Positions 1 through 9,159 of a stretch of 11,292 nt of DNA are shown here, piece after piece; within the stretch, counting starts at the first letter, position 1, and every line of letters begins with the position of its first letter. The notes under the pieces were generated by a model. The model made no database searches and was not told the origin of the DNA. It was given only the letters and a program-made list of their open reading frames with translations. A program made the translations under genes and the position numbers. The stretch is from Zancudomyces culisetae. Its lineage: Eukaryota; Kickxellomycota; Harpellomycetes; Harpellales; Legeriomycetaceae. The stretch is from assembly GCA_001969505.1 (NCBI GenBank), contig LSSK01001471.1:1-11292 (forward strand). The letters run 5' to 3'.

Positions 1-1090
1 GGAATTTGCAGTTATAAAGTTTGAGTGTATTTTTCATTTTTTTGTTTGCTTTTTTTGTGTCTGCTTTTTGTCTGTTTTTTTTTGAAAAGGGTCGCAGTTT
101 TGACTTCCAGTCTTGGTGCTTCTATTTACTTCCACACATAATGTATTTTATACATTTGATGCTATATTCACTTGATCCTATAAATATGTGGTGCTACACA
201 CATTTTAGAGCCAATTAACTATTCGACAGTCTATATATTCCGATTCCCACGCTTCTAAACATTATTCTGAAATGAAAACAGTTATATCTGCATTTTATTT
301 TTGGCCAACTCAAAGATAATATACTATAGCTAAACCACAATAAAGTATAGTAGGATACACCATAATAGAGTGTAGACAGCTACAATGAAAAGATATATAA
401 ACACATTTGCAGAAGCAAAAATGAAGTGTTATTTTTTATTGAGCTATTGAATTGAAAAGTGCAAACTCACTAAACACAGTATCACGGTCCAGCTGTATAC
501 TTATTACACTAAGGTAAGAAAACAATATCAAAAATTTTAAAGTATCACAGTTCGTAATATTAAAGAAAGTGAGATATAATTTACTAAGAGCGTACCAATA
601 TGTTTACACAAGTGAAAAGCGAGCCATCGATGCTTATTTAGAGCACATTTATAAATATACAGCTGATACCCTGCACATTTTGAGAAAGCCATGCATATAT
701 ATATCTTTTAAAACAGAACGATGACAAACCACTTCCATACTTTCTTGGAAATTCTGAAGGAAATCAGAAAAGATACGTGCATTTAGTGTACAAAACATTG
801 GTACCGGATCACCTGATTGCACAAAGATCTTTAGCCATGCTATAAGATTTGTATGTGATATTACAATTGGGTTCGTTTATCGCATAAAATGAAAAAATTA
901 CACAAGTAGCCTTAAAGAACCGTCACTTGACCCTATATCTCTTTGGAACACCTTTGGCTCGAGCATAGAGTAGGTATTTTCAACTATTACCATCAATTCT
1001 TTCAAGCGTAGTCTGGATGTGTTTTGACAAGCACAATGGCTAAAAGATGATATTGAGGTTCAAATATCAAGTTCTACTCACTCGAGAGCG
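1..1090. other. AT-rich intergenic DNA, no gene seen
   Basis: This stretch is AT-rich with stops in all frames at short intervals. It begins with a pyrimidine-rich tract on the + strand (about 27-81, several runs of 5-9 T) and has a short AT alternation near 694-704. The open frame near its left end has no ATG start and encodes mostly Phe/Leu from the T-runs, so it is composition and not a gene. A 53-codon open stretch at 684-842 (+) matches no family I recognise. No RNA gene, repeat array or promoter could be supported. Confidence 0.6.
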
Positions 1091-1546
1091 ATGCTAGTTT
1101 TGCGCACTGCAACTATAAATACTATTGTAGCAATATTGATGACACTCTTTTCACACCAAAAGTCGATACTTACAAACAAAGCGAGTATGGCCGAAGGTAA
1201 ATATGAGGAGGTCGACCAGTCTATCGAGAAAAACATTGTTTTTTGTATAAAAAAGATAATAAATAAGGCCAGGTACACTAACATCGAATATTCTTCTCAA
1301 TATCTAAAAAAAACGAGCGAGTTATTTCTTCTTGGCAATGGCGTTTTTTGGTCAAAAGGTCGAAATTCTAATCTTGGCTCGCAAGTTTACATCCAAAAAA
1401 CACCTTTAACTAAAAATACCTATGGATTTCCTAACTTTTCCTCCCTTTCAATCAAATATACAACGGTGATATGGTTGTAATGTTATTGCAAAGATCAGGG
1501 TGAATCGAATAATACGTTAAAACTTGTAAAGCATTGTCTTTTTTGT
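1091..1546 (+). pseudogene. possible decayed Ty3/gypsy-type pre-integrase fragment
   Basis: An ATG-started frame of 129 codons runs 1091-1480, long for such AT-rich DNA. Residues 71-101 read YLKKTSELFLLGNGVFW followed by a basic stretch and VYI. This resembles the segment before the zinc-binding domain of gypsy polyproteins, where a Lys-rich stretch leads into F-[FL]-L-x-G-x-L-[FW] and then a basic stretch and a Val-rich strand. After one TAA stop the same frame continues to VKHCLFC (1526-1546). This resembles the C-x2-C end of the H2C2 zinc finger that comes before the integrase core. The His pair and the usual 'WP.M..D' stretch are not clearly preserved, no LTRs, reverse transcriptase or integrase core are visible, and stops follow in all frames. 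Seen: one long frame, one stop, a motif-like end. Inferred: a degraded retroelement piece. It could instead be a chance open frame or an unknown small protein. Confidence 0.2.
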
Positions 1547-3160
1547 GCTTACAACTAACCAAATAGATTCGGCGATAACTCTTTTTATTTATCTAAAGGC
1601 TGGTTCGTTTGGATAAACACAGTCAAAGTTTAGTTTCTTCATAATTTATATAATAGCAGTTAAACAGCCAAGCCCATCTAATGCTTTTTTTTCGTCATTT
1701 ATAACCAATGCTATTGTTCAGCCGAATGCATTTGCCAACAATAGATTTACTACATAAATAAAATGATTAGTTGAATTGTTGCACTATAATTAACAAAAAT
1801 AATTCACCAATGTGTCACCATTCGAAAGAGCGCTGAGTAAAATGCAAGTAAATAAAGTGGGCGAATTAGAAATAATAAGCGCGATTGTTTATTTTTAAAA
1901 CGTTGTGGGTATTACCAGGATGTGGTGTAGAAGCTATCGCTGGTAGGAGAGGTATGAAGAAGAAGAGGAGGGAGAAGGAGGAAAATGTTTTTAGCGGAGA
2001 TGCTAAAAGGTCAGTAAAAATAGTCATGAGGTTTAGGGGGTTTGTGGAGGATACACATGCATATTGTTGTTTTTCTTGTATAGGTTCTCAAGAGGTTCTT
2101 TTAAGGCGATTTTTAACACGTGGGACTTGGTTTTTAAGTCTCAAAGTGTTTTGATCCATAAAGCATAGTGAATTTACTTCCACTTACAGATGTATTGGTG
2201 ATGCTAAAGAGGTTAGCATAGTTTTATCTATATTTTGTACATTGAGTTTAATATTATAAGCAAGTGAATTTTGGTGCAAGATCACTAAATAAGCTGAAAA
2301 GACAAAGAGGTATTATTTGCGGACAAACAGACTATTTTAGGGATGCAATTCATTGGGCAGATGAATGTATCCACAAATTGTGTCATTGGTAGAGCAGCTT
2401 ATTTTTTCCGGCATTGTTCTACTATTTTGTCCCAAAACTGCAAGAACAAAAATCGGGCAAAAAATTGGCGAGAATCAGCAATAAAATTAGTAAATCCTCG
2501 ACGCACTAGTCGCGGATTCTCATGATCAAAGTTCTACGAATTTGATGACACGTAAAACAGAAAACGTGCAACAGAATAACTTTACATACTTAAATCTCAG
2601 CCTTTTTTTAATTTTTCTTTTCTTGGTTGTGAGGGTAAATGCGAGTTGATGTGATACCAAGCCATATGATTGTTGAGGAAGTGAAAAGTTCAAGCTAATA
2701 ATTACTGAACTGCTGGTGAAAAGCTACAATACCCAATAATATTTTAATTAGCTAATAAGTGTGTAGATTTCAGTTTTCTCGTTACATAATAGAAAGCATT
2801 TAATCAAAAAAGTATTGGTAATTACCTAAATCTCATTTGGGGTAATAAATAAAGGGGAGTAGGTAGGAAAATGCTTAGAATATTTGCCTGTTTAAAGAAC
2901 TCATCAGAAACTTTAGTGCAATAATAGTCAAAACTTTTTCCCAGTTTTTTGAAGGCAAGAATAGAAGGAACAGAAATCAGTATGAAATAGTACCCATAAT
3001 CACACAGATAGCCACAAATACACGAAAGAAAGCAGAATAGTGGTAAGGTGAAGGAATCTACCCAGCAGAAATCAAACGTTTTTTCTCAGTGGCGATCAAT
3101 GGTCATTCAGATATTTTGGCTCAAGAAAAATAATTTAAAAATTGTGAGAGAGAATATAAC
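1547..3160. other. Intergenic region upstream of the channel gene
   Basis: No recognisable gene lies in this stretch. A G-rich patch (about 1900-2160), including a purine run at 1944-1985, stands out from the AT-rich surroundings and is treated as a finding. A perfect 7-bp inverted repeat with a 5-nt loop lies at 2201-2219 (ATGCTAA / TTAGCAT). The 60-codon frame at 2343-2525 matches no family I know. A pyrimidine tract at 2602-2624 and the AT-rich stretch just before 3161 may belong to the promoter and 5' leader of the gene that starts at 3161. No clear TATA box was located. Confidence 0.5.
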
Positions 3161-6100
3161 ATGCTAATATCCAAAGTAATAACATTATTAATTTCAACTG
3201 CATTCCTGCAGCCTGCAGCGGCAGTACACGAAAGTCATAATATAGTAACCACAAGCAATGAATACAAAGAAAATGGTATTATGGGCGCAATAAGGGCGCT
3301 AGACATTAAAAAGATCAGAGAAATGATGGCACTGGAACGAACAAAGGTTTTAATTCGAGCGAATGATACAGTCCTTATCAATAGCAGGAGTGAGACAAAC
3401 AACGGCACTGATACAAATAACGTTGATTCTTCCAACAAACCTCCACCTCTGGACACGTTTTTTGATCCAGCCAATATAATGTCCGTTATCAACAAAAATA
3501 AAGCGAATAATAGAGCACTAGTGGTCCAGGCTGCAACCGCGTTGGGTGCTGGTGTGGCAATTATCTTATTATTTGGAATTCTACGGATATTGTTCAAACA
3601 CTTGTACTCACCTCGATTGAGTCTAAAAACGTAAGTTTAATTACTACTTTTTTTTTCAAAAAAAAGAGTTACATTATACGAAGCAATTGCATTGAAGTGC
3701 ATAAATTCATCATTAACTCAAATTTGTGGAAGAATGTATAATTATTAAACAAATATATACTTTTTATGGGAAAAATAACGACCGCAATTAAAACCACAGT
3801 CACAAATATAACATTAAACCTAAATATTAAATAGAACATCACCAAATCCGATAAGTGATACAATCTTTGGATGGATAATGCCGACAATTAGAACAACAGA
3901 CAGCTACATAATGAACGCACTGGGGCTAGATTCGTATATATTTTTGAAGTTTTACAAGATGTGTACGAAAATTCTTTTTCAAATTGCAATCATGTCCCTA
4001 GTTGTTATATACCCAACAAAGATACTGTTTGCAAAAAAAGCAGTAGACGAAAAAATACAAAACTATCGAAATATGGGAAACTTCGAAGACGCCAATCGGC
4101 TGGAAGATGATAAAGTGGTATCTTTGCTATTTGATACCACGAGTCTCTTGGATTACGATAAGCATGTCGAACTAATTGCATTGGAAATCCTGTTTTCATA
4201 CGTTTTTACTGCACTCATTTTTTTCCATTTGACTCGATTCACATCACAGTGGGGGTCACTAAGGTGGCATTTTATGCTGTGTAGTCGTGAAGCAATGGTA
4301 AGCCGAACAGTTATGGTAACCCTTTTGCCAAAATTTCTGTCTCGAAGCGTATCGCGGCTGAAGTGGTTATTTGAGGATGCTGGGAGGATAGGTGAGGTGG
4401 AGGAAGTCGCAATACTTCCTAAAAACAGAAAAAACTTTTTGGATTTGGTTAGTAAAAGATCTCAAGCACTATCAAAGCTGGAAAAAGAATACGTAAGGAT
4501 TTTGGGAAATCCATGCAAATCTGATGGATATAGCCAGGAGGAGCTTTATAGCCGTTTAAAAAACGAAAACGATGTTTTCAATGCTCAAGAAAAGGATTAT
4601 TTGAGAAAACACTGTAAAAAAGGAATAGATATTGATAAGTCATATCAGAAACTTGTAGGCCTAAAACAAAAATTTAAAGAAATAGATCTGGAAGCGAGAA
4701 AATATAATGTAGATCACAGTGAACATTATGAAAAACGAGTTGAAAAAAACGATAGCTCGGGTGAAAAGTTGTATACAGTGAGTACAACTGAGGAGCTGAT
4801 AAAGTTTCCAGAGAAAAAAGCGAGAAAAGCGAAACAAGCAACAAGACCAAATGCGCCTACGGCCGATCTGGCATTTATTACGTTTAAAGATGCAGCATCG
4901 GCACATCTGGCATGCCAAACATCAATTTATCCGAACCCATATAGATGCACTATTGATTTGGCACCAGAACCTAGAGGAATTTACTGGCCGAACTTTAAAA
5001 TGTCACTTAGAAAGCGAAGATTCCGGGCAGACATTAGATTTTGGACAATATTAGCGTTGTTTATAGTTTGGGTGGTTCCTGTATCGTTAACGACATCGTT
5101 ACTATCTGTCAGCTCACTGTCTTCTGTAAGTAGCATTGGCGACTATATGAGCTCACATCCGAATTTCCAAGCGTTCATGGTCACAACAGTTCCTTCGCTT
5201 GTTTTAGTATTGGTATCAAGTGTAATGCCATTCATATTTAAAAAACTGGTGTTTTTTGGCGGGGCAAGGAGTCTTCCCGAGATGGATACTTCAGTTCTAT
5301 CTAAAACGTGGATGTTTTTCATGTATACGACTGTGTTTATTATGCTGGTTTCGGGTACATTATGGGACGTCATTTTGAATGTTTTTGATCAGCCATCCTC
5401 TGTACTCAGAAGAGCTGCCAGCCTAATGCCTGGCCTCAGCTCCTTCTTTATTTCTTACCTGACACTCTTAGGCATTGCTTATCAACCACTGAAACTTTTG
5501 CTGCTGAGACCCAGTGCTTGGTATTTTTTACGTTTTTGGCTGTGTTCCACACCAAGAGACTATGCCAAGCTGGCTGCTCCTGTTTATATTGATTGGTACA
5601 ACGTCTACCCGTACCCAATGGTCGTATTCTTTATAGCGCTTCTATACAGCACCTTCTCTCCCCTGACCCTAATCTTTGGCTTACTCTATTACCTAATCGG
5701 CTATCTAATAATGAAATATCTGTTGGTTTATGTCTACTTTCGCTGTTTCGAAACTTCGGGGATTATTTGGCCTGTAATTCTAGTTCGAATCACCTTGTCC
5801 GTTCTGTTATTCCAGCTACTCATGACGTTTTTTGTTGTCGTCAAGTCGAATAAAAACTACCTTATATTTGCCATGCTTCCCCTGATTGTACTCTCGCTAA
5901 TGTATTTGTTTATGTATAGCCTGAAGGTCGAATCAAGGTTCAAATACATACCGCTTTATCTGCTATACAACACACCTCCTTCAGATTCCTACAACACCTC
6001 TTCCTCGTCTTTCTTATCCAAAAATCGCCGTAATCAGCCAGCTTCTCATCGTATCCACCATCCGCCTCTTGCCACATTTGCCTATTCAAAACATAAGAGA

Positions 6101-7051
6101 CAAAGATCTGATACCTTTTCAGACCCTTCTAAGTATAGTCAACGTAAAAATCACATATATCCATATCATCGCTTTCCAAACAAAAGCGGCCTCCAATTAG
6201 CTGAACCCAATGATAAGCTTCGGCAAAGAACTCAAATACAACTTATGAAAAAAGCTAACCACTTGGCACGATCAAGGCCATCTCAAAGCAGAGCATTTCG
6301 ACATGCCCAGAACCTAGTTTCCAACGCTGAACGCAGATGTAGAACAGACAACTGGGGGCTGCCTTTATTTTATCATCGAAATAAAAGTGGGGACCAGTCC
6401 TCTTCATCTCACTCCTCCTCAACTATTCCAAGCGCAACAGCTAGCATACAGTCTAATTCTTTTGAAGCAGATAGCCACAATCTTAAAGGGGATTTAAACA
6501 GGACTCGCGCTTCTACATATTCCAATGATTCCGATTCGGACTATGTTACTGATACCGCCCCAAGTGCACCAAAAATACATTTCACTTCCACAAAAACTAA
6601 CAGTTTCCCCAATGCACACTCTTTAAGCGTCGCAAGATCTGGGTCACGCTCATTTTTCGGTTCTATTGGCATGATTTTTACATACACTCTAGTACTGTGT
6701 AGGAAATCCTTTTCCTTTTTGGGAGAATTTCTCATAAGTATTCGAAGATTTGCCTTTCGCAAGTTTAATCCAGCATCAGCTATCTTTGACTTGTCAATGA
6801 GCAAAAAGTTTGGAAATACTTATACCCAAATAAGTGCAAAAAAAAAGACCAATTCAACACTGGCTATTCCATGCAACTACCAGATATACTCTGCGAGTGC
6901 TCAGTACAACTTACAAAAGAGTCGCCACTGCGATTATCGGCAACCTCCGATGTCCTTGATTCAAGGAATTCTTCAAGGTGCAATAGTTGACTATCATTAT
7001 CCGGGATACAACAAGAACTTTCCAGCCTTATGGCTACCTGTATCTTCTTGA
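3161..7051 (+). CDS. CSC1/OSCA-family (Phm7/RSN1-like, DUF221) cation channel, two exons
   Basis: Predicted hyperosmolality- or tension-gated, calcium-permeable cation channel of the CSC1/OSCA/TMEM63 family, acting in the plasma or another membrane. CDS is join(3161..3630, 3835..7051), 1228 residues. Order of parts: signal peptide (about 1-21); extracellular N-region with sequons N68-D-T and N81-G-T; first membrane segment (about 119-145) ending in the family's LR..FKHLYSPR motif; after the splice, IFGWIMP and ALGLDSYIFLKF, both typical; segments at about 202-222 and 271-288; cytosolic PHM7_cyt domain (about 313-536: SRTVMVTLLPKFL, KRSQALSKLE, LAFITFKDAASAHLACQ, then APEPRGIYWPNF); RSN1_7TM channel domain with eight hydrophobic segments (about 559-851). 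This gives 11 segments, as in OSCA structures. A long Ser-rich, basic tail (871-1208) ends with YHYPGYNKNFPALWLP, like the fungal PHM7_ext end. The start has A at -3 and gives a signal peptide. Family assignment is very secure; which paralogue is unknown. Confidence 0.95.
3631..3834 (+). other. Spliceosomal intron of the channel gene
   Basis: The 5' site is AAAAC|GTAAGT and the 3' site is AAATAG|AACATC, giving a 204-nt intron in phase 2. Without it exon 1 stops one codon past the site, and exon 2 would lack the residues before its first ATG at 3878. Splicing fuses AC+A into a Thr codon and restores TSPNPISDTIFGWIMP, of which FGWI-x-P is a family hallmark. An in-frame TAA at 3821-3823 limits how far left the exon can reach, and the AG at 3833-3834 is the only acceptor between that stop and the motif. 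A likely branch site is CTAAAT at 3820-3825; TTAAC near 3714-3718 is an alternative. The intron carries a T9-C-A9 inverted run at 3648-3666. Confidence 0.9.
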
Positions 7052-7082
7052 TTCCTTTCACCTTTTAGTCGCTCATATAAAG

Positions 7083-7118
7083 TATATGTATATGTATAAA
7101 ATTAAAATTAAAATTAAA
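7083..7118 (+). terminator. Putative 3'-end processing signals of the channel gene
   Basis: Beginning about 30 nt past the TGA stop there is a TATATG/TATGTA-type stretch (7083-7098), followed by three tandem TAAAAT units (7097-7114). Such TA-rich efficiency elements followed by A-rich positioning elements are typical of fungal polyadenylation regions. A canonical AATAAA occurs further on at 7330-7335 and is an alternative. Confidence 0.45.
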
Positions 7119-7560
7119 GCTTGGGGTGTATTTTTAGTGCATTTTGTGGTATCTTGAAGCTGCTACATGCAACCTGGATAATTTTTCGGTTAAATTACGC
7201 ATAGTTTGGAACAGTATTGATTCTATCAGAATACTCGGGCCATTTATCGCTTATTTATTTTTGTTTGTAGCTAAATGTTGAATGTATCATTTCTTTTACT
7301 ACCGTTGCAATTATAATAATCCATAAGCAAATAAAGTCTTGTACTACACCAAGTAAGCTCTATTAAGAAAAAGATCTTTACTTTTTCTTTTTGCTGTCCA
7401 CTCACTTTTATGTTCACTGAATGAATTTATTTTTTCATATTATCATCTGCAATGTTTGTGATTTTCTGTTGTACCTTGATCATAATCGCACCTGATTCGT
7501 TATCCAAAAAAGTTGTAATAACACTCAATTCCAATCAATAAAAAAATGTTAAAAAGTAAT
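7119..7560. other. Spacer between channel gene and tRNA-Tyr
   Basis: AT-rich DNA without a gene-like frame. It holds an AATAAA (7330-7335, +) and, at its right edge, the T-runs that end the minus-strand tRNA gene. Nothing else could be supported. Confidence 0.6.
7540..7555 (-). terminator. RNA polymerase III terminator of tRNA-Tyr
   Basis: On the minus strand, a T5 run (7555-7551) begins 6 nt after the tRNA discriminator base, and a T7 run (7546-7540) follows. Pol III stops at such non-template T-runs, so the first can act as the terminator and the second as a back-up. Confidence 0.8.
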
Positions 7561-7642
7561 TCCGAGAACCCGGATTTGAACCAGGGACCTAGAGATAACA
7601 GATTGACTACAGTCTCCCGCTCTACCGCTGAGCTATTCTCGG
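7561..7642 (-). tRNA. tRNA-Tyr (GTA) with a short anticodon-loop intron
   Basis: On the minus strand the acceptor arms CCGAGAA / TTCTCGG pair fully, with discriminator A (7561). The D-arm is GCTC-AGCGGTA-GAGC. The anticodon stem GGAGA pairs with TCTCT (one G-T), and the T-arm is CCTGG-TTCAAAT-CCGGG. The loop reads C-T-GTA-G, giving anticodon GTA (Tyr). An apparent intron of about 10 nt (TCAATCTGTT) follows the base 3' of the anticodon, the canonical position. The C1-G72 pair with A73 is the eukaryotic Tyr identity, and eukaryotic nuclear tRNA-Tyr genes characteristically have introns. The B box (GGTTCAAATCC) lies at 7582-7572. Without the intron the body is 72 nt, one short of usual because of a compact D-loop. 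Nuclear origin is indicated by the intron and internal promoter boxes. Confidence 0.95.
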
Positions 7643-7668
7643 GATTTTTTTGTTAACAAATTTATTAG

Positions 7669-7676
7669 TATATATA
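7669..7676 (-). promoter_or_regulatory. TATA-like element upstream of tRNA-Tyr
   Basis: TATATATA lies 27-34 bp before the tRNA 5' end on the minus strand. Some fungi use an upstream TATA element together with the internal A and B boxes to place TFIIIB. The spacing fits, but the surroundings are AT-rich, so chance is possible. Confidence 0.4.
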
Positions 7677-9138
7677 GATACATTGTTTATTTATTAGTTA
7701 TGTTGGGTTTTGGAGACATAAGTGGCGTAGAATCTACATGTAGCTTCGATTAATAGGCTCACTTGATCCGTTATAATTATCTTAAAAATATCTACTAATG
7801 GCTAAATACTGCAATCTCTTAGTATATTAGTTTATTTTGTATAAAGATAAGATAAGAACCAAAACTTACTATCGAAATTTTTCACTAAAAAACCTAACCA
7901 GAAATTGCCAAGGAAAAATGAGCCCAATTTCTAAAATAATTTTGATTACGTATTTCCATACACTATATTTATAAAGTATAATATATTGATAGCTTCTATT
8001 ATCGATTATAGCGAGGCAGATCTTTTTTGTGTGTTAGAATATTTTGAATACCAAATCTCTTACTGTGTTGGTTTATAATACCTATAATTCAAATATCACG
8101 TTAATTCTTTTTATTGTGATAAATTCCTACATTTTCATTTAAAATTTCACACTGAATACACCATATATCTTTTCCAAAATACTTCTACCTTTTTCAATTG
8201 AATGTCAATTTCCGTATTCCGGTTTTATAAAGCGTAAATAATACTTAATTATATTTATTTTTACTTCGTATTTAGATTTTAAAACCTATACTATTCATTG
8301 TTTACTATATTTTTATTATTAACACTTGGTCATTAGTATTTATGTGTTTAATAATAAATGTGCCTGTTGTTCAAATTAAAGCTATGTCTTTTAGCGTTAT
8401 TATAAAAAATTGCGAGCTTTTTCTAGTTATAACTATTTGCTATTCAATTACACTATACACTATACACTTTACTACTTAAATATATAAATAGGGTCTTGAT
8501 TGTACTTTAAAACATGCTTTGTTTATTATGTTTCAGCTTTTTTCACATCTAATATTTAACTTTGTAAATACTAACAATAATACTTATCGTGTGATTTACT
8601 TTAATAACTTGACGCCTATCGATCAGAAATCCAATTCAAAGACACGCAATTTGGTGTACTCATTCCATCAAAATTAACTTTTAGTATAACATTCTTGTTT
8701 TGTTTTGATCGGTTTACTTTTCTATTATTTAGTCAAATAGAAGATGATACTTAAAGTACCTTATTTAAAGAGGGAAAGTACAATTTTTCTAACCATTGCA
8801 CTTAAACTATTAAATATAAATTATTAAATTCTAAACTTACTAGCTTTATATACAAACACATGGTAGTATTTTTATGACATCATTTTCTGGAGTCTGATGA
8901 TAGTTAATATATCAAAACTATTACAGCTAGTTTTAAATTCAAAACTTGTTTTTTTTATTAGACGGGAGCAGAGGTTTTCAAAAACTCATATTATTCCACT
9001 ATGGTTTTTAATACTTAGTATCGTTTATTCACTAAAATTCTCTCAGGTAAATTCTTACTTTTATTTAAAACTTTGTATAAGGCTAGCACTTGTAGATAGT
9101 AGTGATTAGTTATCACATATTTATAATAGGTAAATGGT
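7677..9138. other. Long AT-rich spacer, no gene seen
   Basis: About 1.5 kb of very AT-rich DNA between the tRNA and the 3' end of the CAP gene. Stops are frequent in all frames. The only frame worth noting (8897-9109, +, 70 codons) has an ATG but is low-complexity, matches no family I know, and sits in the 3' flank of the opposing gene. A short tandem repeat of CACTATA occurs at 8451-8468. No further tRNA-like cloverleaf, repeat array or transposon end was found. Confidence 0.6.
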
Positions 9139-9144
9139 TTTATT
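9139..9144 (-). terminator. AATAAA polyadenylation signal of the CAP gene
   Basis: TTTATT on the + strand reads AATAAA on the minus strand, 15 nt after the TAG stop at 9162-9160. The motif is exact, but it is very close to the stop, which would give a short 3' UTR. AT-rich DNA contains many such hexamers. Confidence 0.45.
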
Positions 9145-9159
9145 TAAAATATTAAATAT

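Noticed and set aside
21-218. 65-codon frame at the left end
   Set aside because: It has no ATG start and is made largely of Phe and Leu codons from T-runs.
1954-2154. + strand frame with a Lys/Arg/Glu-rich start
   Set aside because: The basic and acidic residues come from a purine run. The rest matches nothing and no other signal supports it.
2387-2395. TGGTAGAGC, resembling the D-arm / A box of a tRNA
   Set aside because: No B box (GGTTCRANNCC) follows within range and no acceptor or T-arm can be folded.
3235-3597. 120-codon minus-strand frame opposite exon 1
   Set aside because: It is a shadow of the channel gene's first exon, which has a signal peptide, family motifs and a fitting splice site.
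8897-9109. 70-codon + strand frame
   Set aside because: Low-complexity Leu/Ile/Phe/Ser content, as expected from AT-rich DNA, no family match, and it lies in the 3' flank of the opposing CAP gene.
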